DNA from: Sulfurovum sp.
Lineage (GTDB): Bacteria > Campylobacterota > Campylobacteria > Campylobacterales > Sulfurovaceae
NCBI GenBank assembly: GCA_021159425.1
Contig: JAGGRU010000131.1
Location: 1-20,527, forward strand
Reading direction: 5' to 3'
DNA length: 20,527 nt
Numbering within the stretch: position 1 is the stretch's first letter; each line of letters starts with the position of its first letter. The position numbers were made by a program, and so were the translations under genes. The notes beneath the pieces were generated by a model. It had not been told where the DNA came from. It made no database searches and saw only the letters and a program-made list of their open reading frames with translations. Of the stretch, positions 8,054-15,105 are shown piece after piece.

Positions 8054-8118
8054 GTAGGGTCGGTTTACCGACCATAATTTTAGAAATATTTAACAAATGG
8101 TCGGTAAACCGACCCTAC
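8054..8118. repeat. REP pair (BIME-like) copy 2
   Basis: Left unit GTAG plus GGTCGGT-TT-ACCGACC (8054-8073); right unit is its exact inverted copy (8099-8118), giving a perfect 20-bp inverted repeat around a 25-base AT-rich spacer. The spacer length equals that of copy 1, but the spacer sequence differs. The central bases are TT here and TC in copy 1, and within each copy both arms share the same variant. The element fills most of the gap between the glycosylase gene and apaH, leaving the apaH ribosome-binding site (AAGAGG, 8132-8137) outside. Confidence 0.88.
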
Positions 8119-8145
8119 GTAATAAAGCAAGAAGAGGTTGATATA

Positions 8146-8970
8146 GTGGCAGTTTGGGCAATAGGTGACATTCAAGGTTGTAATGATTCTTTACAGCAAC
8201 TCCTGAGTAAAATTAATTTTGAACCAAGCAAGGATAAATTATGGATAGCCGGAGATCTTGTTAACCGTGGAAATCAATCTTTGGAAGTCCTTGAATATCT
8301 ATATAGCATAAGAGCAAGTGTAGAAATAGTATTGGGAAATCATGATATATCACTGATAGCGGCTTACTACGGTATCAAAAAGTCCAATGAAACACTTGAT
8401 CCTATACTGAAATCACCTAATGTCACTAAGCTAATACATTGGCTTCGTAGTCAAAAGTTTTTACATGTTGACTACACTTTAGGGTATTGTATGTCACATG
8501 CAGGAATATCTCCAGAGTTTGATCTGGGCATGGCACTTGAATATGCAAAAAGAGTAGAAGAGAGACTTCAGCGTGATGATGTGGAGATATGGCTTAAACA
8601 GATGTTCAAACATGGTATTGAGCGTTTTAACAGAGATGCCTCTGCTATAGATATTGATCGTTATATTGTAAGCTCTTTTATCAGAATGCGTTTTTGTTAT
8701 AAAGATCATCGTTTGGATTTTGATCAAAAAGGTGAACCTACTGAGCTTTTAAAGCAAAAAGGTTTAAAACCCTGGTTTGAATGTGAAAGCAGAAAAGATG
8801 TTCATCTAAAGATCATATTTGGACATTGGTCAACTTTAGGTTATTATCAAGATGAGAATGTATTGGCACTGGATACGGGATGTCTATGGGGCGGAGAACT
8901 TACAGCAGCAAGAATAGACAGTAAAGACGTAGAGATAGTCTCTGTAAGTTGTAATAACTCAACAACATAA
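8146..8970 (+). CDS. apaH: symmetrical bis(5'-nucleosyl)-tetraphosphatase
   Basis: ApaH splits Ap4A symmetrically into two ADP, limiting the dinucleoside polyphosphates that accumulate under stress and cap RNA. The 274-residue protein carries the calcineurin-like phosphoesterase motifs in order: GDIQGC (7-12, the Gln variant of GDxHG seen in many ApaH), GDLVNRG (36-42), GNHD (64-67), MSHAG (in GYCMSHAGISPEFD) and a C-terminal IFGHWSTLG. Length matches the E. coli enzyme (about 280). The start is GTG, with AAGAGG eight bases upstream. The ppaC promoter begins directly after its stop codon, so ppaC is probably transcribed independently. Confidence 0.92.
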   Translation: MAVWAIGDIQGCNDSLQQLLSKINFEPSKDKLWIAGDLVNRGNQSLEVLEYLYSIRASVEIVLGNHDISLIAAYYGIKKSNETLDPILKSPNVTKLIHWLRSQKFLHVDYTLGYCMSHAGISPEFDLGMALEYAKRVEERLQRDDVEIWLKQMFKHGIERFNRDASAIDIDRYIVSSFIRMRFCYKDHRLDFDQKGEPTELLKQKGLKPWFECESRKDVHLKIIFGHWSTLGYYQDENVLALDTGCLWGGELTAARIDSKDVEIVSVSCNNSTT

Positions 8971-8979
8971 TGTTATAAT
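8971..8979 (+). promoter_or_regulatory. extended -10 promoter for ppaC
   Basis: TGTTATAAT, a perfect extended -10, starts at the base after the apaH stop and 40 bases before the ppaC ATG. AGGAAA near 8998-9003 is the ribosome-binding site. Confidence 0.6.
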
Positions 8980-9010
8980 CCTGCACTTAATTTATATAGG
9001 AAATACAAAC

Positions 9011-9928
9011 ATGGCAACATATATATTTGGACACACAACACCGGATTCGGACTCGATCGTAGGTGCAATTTCACTCTCATACTTAAAAAATAAGTTAGGT
9101 GAAGATACTGTACCTACAAGACAGGGAGAGGTGAATCCTGAAACAAAATGGATACTTGAAAAATTTGGCTATGAAGCACCTGTTCTTAAAACGGAATATG
9201 CAGGTGAAAATGTATATCTTATTGATTTCATGGAAAGTTCTCAAAGTCCTAAAGATATTTCTGAAGCAACTATTTTAGGTATTGTTGACCATCATAAACT
9301 GGGTGATTTGAAAACGAATGCACCATTGGAAATGTGGGTACGTCCTGTAGGATGTTCCAATACAATCGTCAAAGAAATGTTTGATCATTATAGTATTGAA
9401 ATTCCAAAAGATCTGGCAGGAATGATGATGTGTGCGATCTTGTCTGACACAGTCATTTTCAAATCTCCTACCTGTACAAAAGAAGATACAAAAGCCTGTA
9501 AAGAGTTAGCAGAGATAGCAGGAGTTGAAGATTACAAAGCCCTGGGTATGGAAATGTTCATTGTTAAATCTGATGTGCTGTCTGCAACACCAAGAGAGTT
9601 AGTGCTTAGAGATTTCAAAGATTTCAATATGGGTGGAAATACGATCGGTGTTGGACAGCTTGAAGTTGTAGACTTGAATGTTTTTGACAACATGAAAGAG
9701 GATCTTTTTGCTGCAATGAAAGAACTCAAAGCAGAAGGTGATAGACACTCAGTGCTACTACTTTTAACAGATATTATGCAAGAAGGATCTCAATTGCTGG
9801 TAATCAGTGATACTACTGACAAAATTGAAAATGCATTTGATATTTCTTTGGAAAATGATCAAACATGGCTAAAAGGTGTTATGAGTCGTAAAAAGCAGAT
9901 CATTCCATTTTTAGAAAAACAGTTCTAA
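9011..9928 (+). CDS. ppaC: manganese-dependent inorganic pyrophosphatase (family II)
   Basis: Cytoplasmic DHH-family enzyme that hydrolyses PPi to two phosphates, pulling biosynthetic reactions forward. The 305 residues contain GHTTPDSDS (7-15; His8, Asp12 and Asp14 are metal ligands), IDF with Asp72, the DHH motif VDHHKLGD (92-99), RPVGCSNTIV (111-120), LSDTVIFKSPT with Asp146, and the C-terminal DHHA2 substrate-binding SRKKQ (292-296). All key residues of the CBS-lacking type are present and the length is typical. It has its own promoter and is separated from the next gene by 67 bases containing another promoter. Confidence 0.95.
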   Translation: MATYIFGHTTPDSDSIVGAISLSYLKNKLGEDTVPTRQGEVNPETKWILEKFGYEAPVLKTEYAGENVYLIDFMESSQSPKDISEATILGIVDHHKLGDLKTNAPLEMWVRPVGCSNTIVKEMFDHYSIEIPKDLAGMMMCAILSDTVIFKSPTCTKEDTKACKELAEIAGVEDYKALGMEMFIVKSDVLSATPRELVLRDFKDFNMGGNTIGVGQLEVVDLNVFDNMKEDLFAAMKELKAEGDRHSVLLLLTDIMQEGSQLLVISDTTDKIENAFDISLENDQTWLKGVMSRKKQIIPFLEKQF

Positions 9929-9962
9929 AACTTCTGTTATTAGAGTTTACTAATCTATATTT

Positions 9963-9971
9963 TGATATAAT
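9963..9971 (+). promoter_or_regulatory. extended -10 promoter for the outer-membrane protein gene
   Basis: TGATATAAT, a perfect extended -10, lies 24 bases before the start codon, followed by an AAGGAA ribosome-binding site. The same 9-mer occurs in the ABC-F promoter on the other strand. Confidence 0.6.
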
Positions 9972-9995
9972 TTTATAGTTGAAAAAGGAATATTT

Positions 9996-10556
9996 ATGAA
10001 AAAGATCACTCTCTCAATTTTAGCTACTTTGGCTATTGGAAGCTCTTCACTTTATGCAGAAGACAGTGGACTTTATCTTGGACTTGGTTACTCGTATACC
10101 AATGTTGAATTTGGTATTTCATCTGATTTTTATGACGGTGACATATTCGATGTTTCAACAGATAGTTTGCTGTTGCTTGCAGGGTATGACATTAATGAAT
10201 ACATAGGCATAGAAGGGAGATATTATTGGAATATTACTTCTATGGCTGCTGATTATCATGCTTCCGATTTCCCTATCATTGAGGACTACAAAGCAGAGAG
10301 TTTTGCTCTCTATGTTAAACCTCAATACAGTTTTGACATGATCTCAATTTATGCACTTCTTGGTATTACAATGAATGACTATACAGCATTGTTACAGTCA
10401 AGTGATGATACACTTTTTTCATGGGGAGTGGGAGCCAAGTTCAATATGACGCAAAGCTTTGGCGTATTTGCAGATTATACAGATTTGGGTGAAACAGATG
10501 ATCTTATTACGACAGGATTGTCTTCATGGAATTTAGGTCTTAGCTATAAATTTTAA
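9996..10556 (+). CDS. small outer-membrane beta-barrel protein
   Basis: A signal peptide (1-21, MKKITLSILATLAIGSS then SLYA before the predicted cut) is followed by about 165 residues of alternating hydrophobic/polar strands: GLYLGLGYSYTNVEFG, DSLLLLAGYDI, IGIEGRYYW, SFALYVKPQYSF, ISIYALLGITM, LFSWGVGAKFNMT, FGVFADYTDLG and SSWNLGLSYKF. Ending in Phe after YK is the usual C-terminal signal for BAM assembly. The pattern fits an eight-stranded barrel of the OmpA-N-terminal/opacity-protein type (OMP_b-brl). Ligand or role cannot be told from sequence. It is a single gene with its own promoter. Confidence 0.8.
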   Translation: MKKITLSILATLAIGSSSLYAEDSGLYLGLGYSYTNVEFGISSDFYDGDIFDVSTDSLLLLAGYDINEYIGIEGRYYWNITSMAADYHASDFPIIEDYKAESFALYVKPQYSFDMISIYALLGITMNDYTALLQSSDDTLFSWGVGAKFNMTQSFGVFADYTDLGETDDLITTGLSSWNLGLSYKF

Positions 10557-10575
10557 GATCCACTGCTAAAAAAAG

Positions 10576-10599
10576 AAGAAGAGTTAATATGCTCTCCTT
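10576..10599. terminator. weak stem-loop between convergent genes
   Basis: AAGAAGAG (10576-10583) can pair with CTCTCCTT (10592-10599) with one A-C mismatch around an 8-base loop. It lies in the 69-base gap between the outer-membrane protein gene and the convergent ATP-grasp gene. No T-run follows. Confidence 0.22.
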
Positions 10600-10625
10600 A
10601 ATAGCTCTCTGCAACTTCTAGAATA

Positions 10626-11804
10626 TTACTTTACAATATGACCTACAAATTTCGACATATTATCCAGGATCTTTCCGCCTTTTCTAAACCCAAGTCCACA
10701 CGCTTCATAAGCATAAAAAATACCTGCTTGGTAACTCAGTCCTTTAGAGTCTGTTGCTAATTCAGTGTAAGCCTGGTAAACCATTTTATGACTGTCGTAG
10801 TCACCTTCTGTCTTTTCAATAGAGTTTGCATTTTCATCTAAGATAGATATGCTTTCTCCTTCTCTGCCAAATATAGGTTTTTTGACCTGTTTTTGACCTT
10901 CTAATACTTCAAAAGAAGTTTCCAATAGAAGAGGATGGTTCGGATAGAGATCCCATAGAATTTTGAGCAGACCTTTACTTTGGAAAAGCAGGGTATATGC
11001 AGGATTAAAAATAATGGCTTTTTGGCTTTTAATGATGTTAGTTAAAAGCATAGCCAAGTCAGACTCTTCTAAAGCTATATCTTCCCAAGGAATGAGTTTG
11101 AACCAGAGTTCATAATTTTGTTCATTGTAAAAAATACCATCTTCTGAAGAAAATTCAATATCATCTATATAGGCAAATTCTGTATTATACCCGGCTTCAG
11201 TGGCGATGTGCTGTAGAAGTTTGACTGTATTTTCCTCTTCTGCATTGCCCTTGACAGAAGTAAATAGGAAAGACCATCCGTCATACACTTCTTCAAAGTT
11301 TGAAACATCTTCTTGCAGGGTCACAAGTCTTTTAAAGTTGTCAATAAGTGCTTCATAAAGAGAATTGAATTGACTCTCTTCTTCCAAATCATTTTGTTTA
11401 AGCATTGCCCATTGGATGATCGCTGTTTCAAAAAGAGCAGTGGGTGTGTCAGCATTGAATTCAAGCAGTTTAATAGCTTTATTGTCAATACCTCCTGCAA
11501 GATCAAAACGTCCATAAAGATGCCAGTGCACATCACTTTCCCATGACTCTTTAATCACATCTACCAAGTTGAACGGAATACCTATTTCATGAAACAGGTT
11601 ATTTTCTATTACATGCTCTGCTGCTTCAACATACATGTCATAAAGTTCATTTGTTGCTTCATAATACGCTTCAGCCTCTGTTTCCGATATGACAACAAGC
11701 TCATCTGAAATATAAGAAGTCTCATCGCTGTCTGTATGCCATACAAAGCCTAAAGATTCAAGGTAATCTGTGTCAAGTGCTGTAGTCTTTTGTAAAGTTA
11801 ACAT
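10626..11804 (-). CDS. glutathionylspermidine synthase-like ATP-grasp ligase
   Basis: The 392-residue protein matches the synthetase half of glutathionylspermidine synthases (GSP_synth, as in YgiC and YjfC), without the N-terminal amidase domain of E. coli Gss. Visible family blocks are HLYGRFDLAGG (95-105), IKLLEFNADTPTALFE (111-126) and KPIFGREGESI, which should supply ATP/Mg and acceptor binding. The actual product is unknown: stand-alone members are predicted amide-bond ligases and need not make glutathionylspermidine. It begins three bases after the lipoprotein gene ends, with GGTGGA as ribosome-binding site, so the two form an operon. The same pair is recalled from Campylobacter jejuni (Cj0371-Cj0372). 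Confidence 0.85.
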   Translation of the reverse strand: MLTLQKTTALDTDYLESLGFVWHTDSDETSYISDELVVISETEAEAYYEATNELYDMYVEAAEHVIENNLFHEIGIPFNLVDVIKESWESDVHWHLYGRFDLAGGIDNKAIKLLEFNADTPTALFETAIIQWAMLKQNDLEEESQFNSLYEALIDNFKRLVTLQEDVSNFEEVYDGWSFLFTSVKGNAEEENTVKLLQHIATEAGYNTEFAYIDDIEFSSEDGIFYNEQNYELWFKLIPWEDIALEESDLAMLLTNIIKSQKAIIFNPAYTLLFQSKGLLKILWDLYPNHPLLLETSFEVLEGQKQVKKPIFGREGESISILDENANSIEKTEGDYDSHKMVYQAYTELATDSKGLSYQAGIFYAYEACGLGFRKGGKILDNMSKFVGHIVK

Positions 11805-11807
11805 CTG

Positions 11808-12404
11808 TTATCCACCGTAAGAGCTGCGACCAGAGCTACGGCTGGAGCTACTTTTTTTATTGCCGCCAAAGAAACCGCTTCTTTTAGAACTGGTACTTTT
11901 TCTGGGCTGAGAAAAACTCTTTTTACTTTTTGAGTAGGTTGAAGGAGATTTGTAGCTCGCTTTACGGTTATTCTGGTAATTTTGATTTCCAAAGAGCTTG
12001 TTTCCTATATAACTACCGAGCATAGCACCTGCCATACTTGCCATAATGGTTCCACCCAGCCCCATTCCTCCGCTTGCTGCAGGATTTGCTTTGGTAAGCT
12101 CAGATGTACCATTGTCTACCTTGGCAGCCTCCTCTTTAACAAGAGCATCCATTTCCGCTTTGGTAAGTATTTGTTTCGTACCATCTAACTTTTTAAGTAT
12201 AATGGTTGTCTCATCTGCGGGAGATTCATCCAGTATTTTGTATTTACCCGGTTCTATCTCTCCGATGACGACAGTGGCACCTTTAGCTTGGGCTTGTTCC
12301 TGCTGTGGTTGGTTGTTGTCACCACATCCGGTCATTCCGGTTGCCAGCAGAGCACCTAGTCCTGTAGCTGTAGCAATAGTTGAGAATTTTTTAATATATT
12401 TCAT
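11808..12404 (-). CDS. UPF0323 family lipoprotein
   Basis: Lipoprotein of 198 residues: the signal peptide ends in a lipobox (MTG-Cys27). A Gln-rich linker and a compact domain (about 43-95, VVIGEIEPGKYKI and KLDGTKQILTKAEMDALV) are followed by a Gly/Ala-rich hydrophobic stretch (108-137, GGMGLGGTIMASMAGAMLG) that may insert in a membrane. A long Ser/Lys/Arg-rich tail (145-198) ends in RSSGRSSYGG. This matches UPF0323 lipoproteins of Helicobacter and Campylobacter (HP0232, Cj0371). Function is not established. It is translated from an AGGAAA site behind its own extended -10 promoter and immediately precedes the ATP-grasp gene. The architecture (lipoprotein with Ser/Gly-rich tail beside a GspS-like ligase) parallels ygiB-ygiC of enterobacteria. 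Confidence 0.88.
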   Translation of the reverse strand: MKYIKKFSTIATATGLGALLATGMTGCGDNNQPQQEQAQAKGATVVIGEIEPGKYKILDESPADETTIILKKLDGTKQILTKAEMDALVKEEAAKVDNGTSELTKANPAASGGMGLGGTIMASMAGAMLGSYIGNKLFGNQNYQNNRKASYKSPSTYSKSKKSFSQPRKSTSSKRSGFFGGNKKSSSSRSSGRSSYGG

Positions 12405-12433
12405 AGTTGTTTCCTAAAGAAAAAATTTAGAGA

Positions 12434-12442
12434 ATTATAGCA
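12434..12442 (-). promoter_or_regulatory. extended -10 promoter for the UPF0323 operon
   Basis: On the minus strand this reads TGCTATAAT, a perfect extended -10, about 30 bases upstream of the lipoprotein ATG. It lies between the ftsZ hairpin and the lipoprotein gene, so the operon is probably independent of ftsZ. Confidence 0.6.
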
Positions 12443-12460
12443 GAATTGTAGTAAGGGAAT

Positions 12461-12488
12461 AGACAAAGAGGGAAGAATCTCTTTGTCT
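12461..12488. terminator. hairpin downstream of ftsZ
   Basis: A perfect 10-bp stem, AGACAAAGAG (12461-12470) with CTCTTTGTCT (12479-12488), has an 8-base loop and lies about 42 bases past the ftsZ stop. The strand leaving ftsZ has no run of T after the stem (it continues ATTCCC), so it may be a transcript 3'-end protector or weak terminator rather than a strong intrinsic one. Confidence 0.5.
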
Positions 12489-12529
12489 CTATAGAAAGAG
12501 TTTGTTCTAACAGATCAAGTATTTATGAA

Positions 12530-13681
12530 TTAATCCATCTGTTTTCTGAGAAATGTAGGAACATCTAAAATATCTTCATGATCACTATAGTCAGCACCCA
12601 TAATCATTCTGCCAGCACCTCTAAGAGTATGTATTGTGTTAGTACCACCCTCTGTAAGTGTTGGTTGTATTCTTACTGTTGGTTCTGCAATAGCATTTTT
12701 ATCTTCAAATCCAGTTGCAACAATCGTAATTCGAACTTCATCAATATCCATACTTTCATCCGTTGTTGTACCAAAAATAACAGAGGCATCTTCATCTGCA
12801 CTCTCTTCAACGATATTCATAGCTTCACCGATTTCCATAATAGGATAATCCGGGTGAATGTCAAAGTGTACAAGTACGCCCATAGCTCCGTCAATTGAGA
12901 TATTATCAAGAAGCGGAGACTCAATAGCTGCCTTTGCTGCATCATATGCTGCATTGGTTCCTGTCGCGTAACCTGCACCCATAAGAGCAAGGCCTCTGTG
13001 ACCCATAACAGTTTTAACATCTGCAAAGTCAAGGTTAATATCATTTTCTCCATGAGATAGAATTACTTTTGAAATTCCACCAACTGCTTGAGCAAGAATA
13101 TCATCTACCATTCTAAAACTCTCTTTGATACCAAGATTTTTTTCAACGATAGAAAGAAGCTTCTCATTTGGAACAACAATAATAGAGTCACTTTCTCTTT
13201 TAAGTTCTTCTAAACCTTCTTTTGCAAGTTTGGTTCTTTTTCTACCTTCAAATTTAAAAGGACTTGTTACAATGGAAACAGTTAACGCACCGATCTCTTT
13301 TGCCGCTTGGGCAATAATAGGTGCAGCACCTGTACCTGTACCGCCACCAAGACCGGCAGAGATAAATACAATGTCTGAACCTTCAAGCATTGTTTTGATC
13401 TCTTCAAAGCTTTCAATAGCAGCTTCTCTGCCTTTCTCTGGAACCATGCCCGCTCCCAAACCTCTTGTCGCGTTGATCCCCAGTTGCATCTTGTATGGTG
13501 CCAGAGAAGAGTTTAATGCCTGTGAATCCGTATTGGCAACGATGAGATCAATACTGTGGATCCCCTCGCTTATCATGTGGTTGATCATATTACCACCACC
13601 ACCACCTACACCGATTGCTTTTATCTTTGCACCATTTGTAGTGCATTTTGCTTCAACTATATCTATTTCGAACTCTTCCAT
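12530..13681 (-). CDS. ftsZ: cell division protein FtsZ
   Basis: Tubulin-like GTPase that polymerises into the Z-ring at mid-cell. The 383 residues show the G-loop region IGVGGGGGNM (23-32), the tubulin signature GGGTGTG (112-118), the T7 catalytic loop NLDFAD (216-221, NxDxxD) that completes the neighbouring subunit's active site, and the conserved C-terminal peptide DVPTFLRKQ (373-381) that binds FtsA. The ATG is preceded by an unusually strong Shine-Dalgarno, consistent with high expression. It follows ftsA by 35 bases and ends the division operon. Confidence 0.98.
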   Translation of the reverse strand: MEEFEIDIVEAKCTTNGAKIKAIGVGGGGGNMINHMISEGIHSIDLIVANTDSQALNSSLAPYKMQLGINATRGLGAGMVPEKGREAAIESFEEIKTMLEGSDIVFISAGLGGGTGTGAAPIIAQAAKEIGALTVSIVTSPFKFEGRKRTKLAKEGLEELKRESDSIIVVPNEKLLSIVEKNLGIKESFRMVDDILAQAVGGISKVILSHGENDINLDFADVKTVMGHRGLALMGAGYATGTNAAYDAAKAAIESPLLDNISIDGAMGVLVHFDIHPDYPIMEIGEAMNIVEESADEDASVIFGTTTDESMDIDEVRITIVATGFEDKNAIAEPTVRIQPTLTEGGTNTIHTLRGAGRMIMGADYSDHEDILDVPTFLRKQMD

Positions 13682-13685
13682 TTTT

Positions 13686-13693
13686 TCCTCCTC
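13686..13693 (-). promoter_or_regulatory. strong Shine-Dalgarno of ftsZ
   Basis: On the minus strand GAGGAGGA precedes the ftsZ ATG by an A-only spacer. It is the strongest ribosome-binding site in the window and fits the need for far more FtsZ than FtsA from one message, FtsA having a TTG start. Confidence 0.8.
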
Positions 13694-13716
13694 TTTTTGA
13701 TGTGTTTAAAATATGA

Positions 13717-15105
13717 CTAAAAAAGCTGCTTCGCCCAGTTAGTTAATTTTGTAAACGGATTGCTATTTTCTTTCCCTATATCAGGCAGATCGTCAAAGAT
13801 GATTGCCCCTTCTTCACTAGGGTCAATCTTCTTGATGCTCTCTCTCTTTGGTTCTTTAGCTGTCTTATCTTCTACTTCATGAACCGTACCGGTGATCTTG
13901 ATATCCCTGATATCTTCTTCAAATCCAGTTTTAGAGTGTAGCAGCTCTTTTTGGAAATTGATCTCATATGGAGTATGATCCCCTGCCTTATAGAGAAGTA
14001 GCCCTACAACTGTTGAGAATGCAGGGTCTTTAAGTTCTTCAAAAAGTCCGTTAATATTATTGGGGTAAGCAATACGTACAGGCATTGACGGGAAAATTGA
14101 TTGTGCCAATTCTCTGATACCTTTAAGCTTTGTCATCCCACCGGTCAAAATAATACCTGCACCGATCTGTTCTTTAAGTGCAGATTTCTCAAGCGACTTT
14201 GCCAAGATCATAAGTGCTTCTTCAACACGAGAGAATATAACACTGTGTACAATTTCCAGGGAGACATTATTACGGTTCTCTTCATCACCTATAATAGGAA
14301 GTTCTATGACTTCATTACTTGTCTCTACAAGATTACCATGACGTATTTTTACATCTTCAGCTACCTGTAAAGGAGTATGCAATGCCATTGAAAGGTCATT
14401 TGTAATATGATTTGAACCTACACCAAGGAAGTCATTGTATCGGATGGAGTTACCTGTATGGATCACAAGGTTGGATGTCTGTCCACCCAGATCTATGACG
14501 GCAACACCAAGCTCTTTTTCATCGTCATTCATAGTTGCAATAGCCGAAGCATAACCGCTAAGAACAATACCTTCCATCTCTACACCGGCAGAGCGAACAG
14601 CTTTTCTCAGATTTGAAAGATTGGATTTTTGTGTCATGATAATGTTTACATCCACTTCCATACGAGAGGCATTCATCCCAAATGGATCTTCAATATAATC
14701 TTGATCATCTACTCTGAAGTTGTAAGGAAGTACATGTATCACTTCATATTCAGTTGGTACATTTGCATTGTAAAGTGCTGTCTGCATGACACGGTTGATC
14801 TCTTTGATCGAAATGTCTTTATGTGTAATATTTACAATACCTGTAGAGTTGAGACTTTTTGCATAAGCATTGGAGATGGAGACTGTAGCTGAAGTAATAT
14901 TGCTTCCAGCGATACGCTTGGCATCGTTGATTGCTTTTTTGATCGATTTGGATGCAAGTTCTATATTTGTGATGGCACCTTTTTTGATCCCTTGGGACTT
15001 TGAAATACCATGACCTTGAATTTGGACCTTACCTTCATCAATTTCAGCGATGATTGCACATATTTTAGTGGAGCCGATGTCTATAGCTAAAATTGTGTCG
15101 CTCAA
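13717..15105 (-). CDS. ftsA: cell division protein FtsA
   Basis: Actin-like ATPase that anchors FtsZ filaments to the membrane. The 462-residue protein has the phosphate-1 motif AIDIGSTK (7-14), the FtsA-specific 1C domain after about residue 80, the phosphate-2 block VIDLGGQTSNLVIHTG, and the adenosine-binding IILTGGMTKLKGI. The C-terminal amphipathic helix FTKLTNWAKQLF (451-462) is the membrane-targeting sequence, separated from the core by a charged flexible linker. The start is TTG, overlapping the TGA of the ppiD-like gene by four bases (TTGA), with GGAAGGA upstream. The weak start plus overlap suggests low, coupled translation relative to ftsZ. Confidence 0.95.
   Translation of the reverse strand: MSDTILAIDIGSTKICAIIAEIDEGKVQIQGHGISKSQGIKKGAITNIELASKSIKKAINDAKRIAGSNITSATVSISNAYAKSLNSTGIVNITHKDISIKEINRVMQTALYNANVPTEYEVIHVLPYNFRVDDQDYIEDPFGMNASRMEVDVNIIMTQKSNLSNLRKAVRSAGVEMEGIVLSGYASAIATMNDDEKELGVAVIDLGGQTSNLVIHTGNSIRYNDFLGVGSNHITNDLSMALHTPLQVAEDVKIRHGNLVETSNEVIELPIIGDEENRNNVSLEIVHSVIFSRVEEALMILAKSLEKSALKEQIGAGIILTGGMTKLKGIRELAQSIFPSMPVRIAYPNNINGLFEELKDPAFSTVVGLLLYKAGDHTPYEINFQKELLHSKTGFEEDIRDIKITGTVHEVEDKTAKEPKRESIKKIDPSEEGAIIFDDLPDIGKENSNPFTKLTNWAKQLF

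Noticed and set aside
6952..8118. Possible CRISPR array from repeated palindromes with 25-base spacers
   Set aside because: There are only two pairs, the units are inverted rather than direct, and the pairs are more than 1 kb apart with genes between. GTAG-REP pairs explain the structure.
12046..12417. 123-residue open frame antisense to the UPF0323 lipoprotein
   Set aside because: Shadow of a confident lipoprotein gene that has its own promoter, ribosome-binding site and lipobox.
13125..13700. 191-residue open frame antisense to ftsZ
   Set aside because: It lies fully opposite the unmistakable ftsZ gene; its Pro/Ser-rich composition is a mirror of FtsZ codons and there is no ribosome-binding site.
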